Part shown: in pieces, positions 62,331-64,000 of the stretch
Layout of the letters: each line of letters begins with the position of its first letter
Position numbering within the stretch: the stretch's first letter is position 1
Assembly: GCF_021166475.1 (NCBI RefSeq)
Contig: NZ_JAJOYS010000001.1
Location: 1,054,001-1,118,000 of the forward strand
Direction: 5' to 3'
DNA: 64,000 nucleotides
Origin: Pelagibacterium xiamenense
Lineage (GTDB): Bacteria; Pseudomonadota; Alphaproteobacteria; Rhizobiales; Devosiaceae
The notes under the pieces: model-generated
The model's database searches: none
Told to the model about the DNA's origin: nothing
The model's input: the letters and a program-made list of their open reading frames with translations, nothing else
Translations under genes and position numbers: made by a program

Positions 62331-63051
62331 CGCGCAGCCAATCGCGGGGACCGCTCCGCTGCTCTCGGTTTCGGACCTGGAGGCCTGGTACGGGGAAAGC
62401 CACGTGTTGCACGGCATGGCGTTCGACGTGGCGCCAGGCGAAGTGGTGACACTTCTGGGCCGCAACGGGGCGGGCAAGACCACGACACTCAAGGCGATCA
62501 TGGGGATCATCCAGAAGCGGACCGGATCCGTACGGTTCGAGGGCCGGGAATTGATCGGCGCTCCGTCGCGGGCGATCGCCAAGGCGGGGATTGCACTGTG
62601 TCCGGAGGAACGGGCGATCTTTTCCTCGCTCTCGGTGGAAGAGAATCTGATGCTGCCGCCCAGGGTGAAGCCCGGCGGCATGCCGGTCGAAGCCATCTTC
62701 GAGATGTTTCCAAACCTCAAGGAACGGCTCGCGAGCCAGGGGACCAAACTCTCCGGCGGCGAGCAGCAGATGCTGGCGATCGGGCGCATCCTGCGCACCG
62801 GCGCGAAGATGCTGCTCCTCGACGAACCGACCGAAGGACTGGCGCCGGTTATCGTCCAGCAGATCGGCCGGACGATCGCGCGGCTCAAGCAGGAAGGCTT
62901 CACCATCGTTCTGGTCGAACAGAACTTCCATTTCGCCGCTTCTGTGGCGGATCGGCATTACGTCGTCGAACAGGGCAAGGTGATCGACATGATCCCCAAC
63001 GCCGAGCTCAACGACAATATCGAGAAACTGCACGCCTACCTGGGCGTGTGA
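62323..63051 (+). CDS. Branched-chain-type ABC transporter ATP-binding protein (LivF-like)
   Basis: The 242-residue second ATPase of the importer has Walker A LGRNGAGKTTTLKAI, signature LSGGEQQMLAIGR, Walker B KMLLLDEPTEGLAPV and VLVEQNFHFA. The GKAGIALCPEERAIFSSLSV segment and the C-terminal NIEKLHAYLGV are LivF features. It begins with ATG 62323 inside the end of livG. A hairpin separates it from the binding-protein gene. Confidence 0.92.
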   Translation: MTSAQPIAGTAPLLSVSDLEAWYGESHVLHGMAFDVAPGEVVTLLGRNGAGKTTTLKAIMGIIQKRTGSVRFEGRELIGAPSRAIAKAGIALCPEERAIFSSLSVEENLMLPPRVKPGGMPVEAIFEMFPNLKERLASQGTKLSGGEQQMLAIGRILRTGAKMLLLDEPTEGLAPVIVQQIGRTIARLKQEGFTIVLVEQNFHFAASVADRHYVVEQGKVIDMIPNAELNDNIEKLHAYLGV

Positions 63052-63059
63052 GTGCAATG

Positions 63060-63078
63060 GAAGGTGCCAGGCACCTTC
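63060..63078 (+). other. Hairpin between livF and the binding-protein gene
   Basis: A perfect 8-bp stem, GAAGGTGC (63060-63067) and GCACCTTC (63071-63078), has a CAG loop and no T-run. A hairpin in this place can stabilise a message end, so that the abundant binding protein is made at a different level from the ATPases. Confidence 0.5.
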
Positions 63079-63106
63079 GTCACGTTGATCAAGGGAGGAT
63101 AGAGAC

Positions 63107-64000
63107 GTGAACATCGCAACCCCAATTCTGGCAGCCGCCATGGGACTGGCCATGGCCGGATCGGCCTATGCCATCGACGTCAAGATCGGCGTTCTGAACG
63201 ACCGCTCGGGCACCTATGCCGACCTTTCTGGCGAAGGCTCGGTGATTGCCGCACAAATGGCGGTGGAGGATTTCGGCGCCGCCGACAGAGGCATCAACGT
63301 CGAGATCATCTCGGCGGACCACCAGAACAAGCCCGACGTCGCCTCGACGATCGCCCGGCAATGGTATGATGAAGAAGGTGTCGATGCGATCTTCGACGTG
63401 CCAACTTCATCTGCGGCGCTCGCGGTCAACGAGATCACGCGCGAAAAGAACAAGATCTTCATCGATTCCGGCGCAGCGTCCTCGGATCTGACGGGAGCGC
63501 AATGCTCGCCCAACACCGTGCATTGGACCTATGACACCTGGGCGCTGGCCAACGGCACAGGTGCCGCGATGGTCGAAACCGGGGCGGACAAGTGGTTCTT
63601 TCTGACCGCCGACTACGCATTCGGTCATGCGCTGGAGGCCGACACGTCGGCCGTCGTTGAGGAGACCGGCGGCGAAGTGCTGGGCTCGGTCCGCCATCCC
63701 TTCCCTGGACAGGATTTCTCCTCCTACCTTCTGCAGGCGCAGTCTTCTGGCGCCGAAGTGATCGGGCTGGCCAATGCAGGCGGCGACACGGTCAATGCCA
63801 TCAAGCAGGCCGCCGAGTTCGGCATCACGCAGTCCGGCCAGTCGCTTGCCGCGCTCCTGATGTTCATCACCGACGTGCACGCGCTCGGGCTCGACGCGGC
63901 ACAGGGGCTGGTGCTCACCGAAAGCTTCTACTGGGATCTCAACGAAGGCACCCGGCAGTGGTCTGAACGTTTCGCCGAGCGCAATGGCGGCGACATGCCG
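63107..64000 (+). CDS. Branched-chain-type ABC transporter substrate-binding protein (3' truncated)
   Basis: The frame opens at GTG 63107 after GGGAGGA and is still open at the window end, giving about 298 codons. It has a signal peptide (MNIATPILAAAMGLAMAGSA, cut after AYA) and then the periplasmic type I binding fold starting IDVKIGVLNDRSGTYADLSG. The segments ADHQNKPDVASTIARQWYDE and FPGQDFSSYLLQAQSSGAEV are characteristic of the Peripla_BP_6/LivK-like family. The ligand is unknown; association with a 3-hydroxybutyrate-dehydrogenase-like enzyme suggests a hydroxy- or other small acid rather than an amino acid. Confidence 0.88.
   Translation, partial: MNIATPILAAAMGLAMAGSAYAIDVKIGVLNDRSGTYADLSGEGSVIAAQMAVEDFGAADRGINVEIISADHQNKPDVASTIARQWYDEEGVDAIFDVPTSSAALAVNEITREKNKIFIDSGAASSDLTGAQCSPNTVHWTYDTWALANGTGAAMVETGADKWFFLTADYAFGHALEADTSAVVEETGGEVLGSVRHPFPGQDFSSYLLQAQSSGAEVIGLANAGGDTVNAIKQAAEFGITQSGQSLAALLMFITDVHALGLDAAQGLVLTESFYWDLNEGTRQWSERFAERNGGDMP

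Overview
The window is about 64 kb of GC-rich chromosome from an alphaproteobacterium. It most likely belongs to the Hyphomicrobiales and resembles the Devosia/Pelagibacterium group. The grounds are gene content and order (fabI - phosphatase - aroC - ribB; histone deacetylase - xseB - tlyA; a TIGR02301-type secreted protein; PutA without its own DNA-binding domain beside an Lrp-type regulator) and strong use of GC-ending codons. The family-level placement is inference. I see no rRNA, tRNA, CRISPR array, insertion sequence or prophage.

Layout. 1-9.4 kb: the end of a TPR protein, ispE, a LemA/DUF2207 membrane pair, glyQ, an SppA-like peptidase with a small membrane protein, a TrmN6-like methyltransferase, a long-chain polyprenyl diphosphate synthase and a GFA-family protein. 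9.4-19 kb: a TetR/hydrolase/VOC unit with a visible operator pair, glyS, a DUF808 membrane protein, a tightly overlapping ispH - GNAT - rnhA operon, and a PPDK-like protein whose ATP-grasp half is degenerate. 19-33 kb: an SleB-type cell-wall hydrolase, a secreted protein, an HD hydrolase, YgfZ, a dihydroorotase, putA, and a divergent Lrp - kbl - tdh unit for threonine/proline catabolism, then small conserved proteins, a NUDIX hydrolase and a SRAP protein.

33-46.5 kb: a PAS-GGDEF-EAL signalling protein, two more TetR-controlled loci with clear palindromic operators, an MFS transporter, a VOC protein, and an accessory stretch (about 38.6-41.5 kb) of visibly lower GC. That stretch holds a DUF2975 membrane protein and a two-gene cassette with a PD-(D/E)xK/Mrr-like nuclease domain. 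It is the best candidate here for an undescribed system, possibly defence. Glycerate kinase, a reductase, a hemerythrin protein and an FAD-linked oxidase follow. 46.7-55.8 kb: housekeeping genes fabI, aroC, ribB (with a decayed cyclohydrolase domain), tlyA, SCO1, xseB, a histone-deacetylase-like protein, Sua5, and a cold-shock gene with a structured leader and a textbook terminator.

56-64 kb: a 759-base apparently non-coding stretch with strong dyads, then a catabolic cluster. It has an FAD D-amino-acid dehydrogenase next to a 4-hydroxyproline/proline epimerase, a sigma-54 activator (GAFTGA), and, divergently, a 3-hydroxybutyrate-dehydrogenase-like gene with a branched-chain-type ABC transporter. 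The divergent operon is preceded by two 18-bp palindromes 22 bp apart and a -24/-12 element, a complete candidate sigma-54 control region. The last gene, the transporter's binding protein, runs off the window edge.
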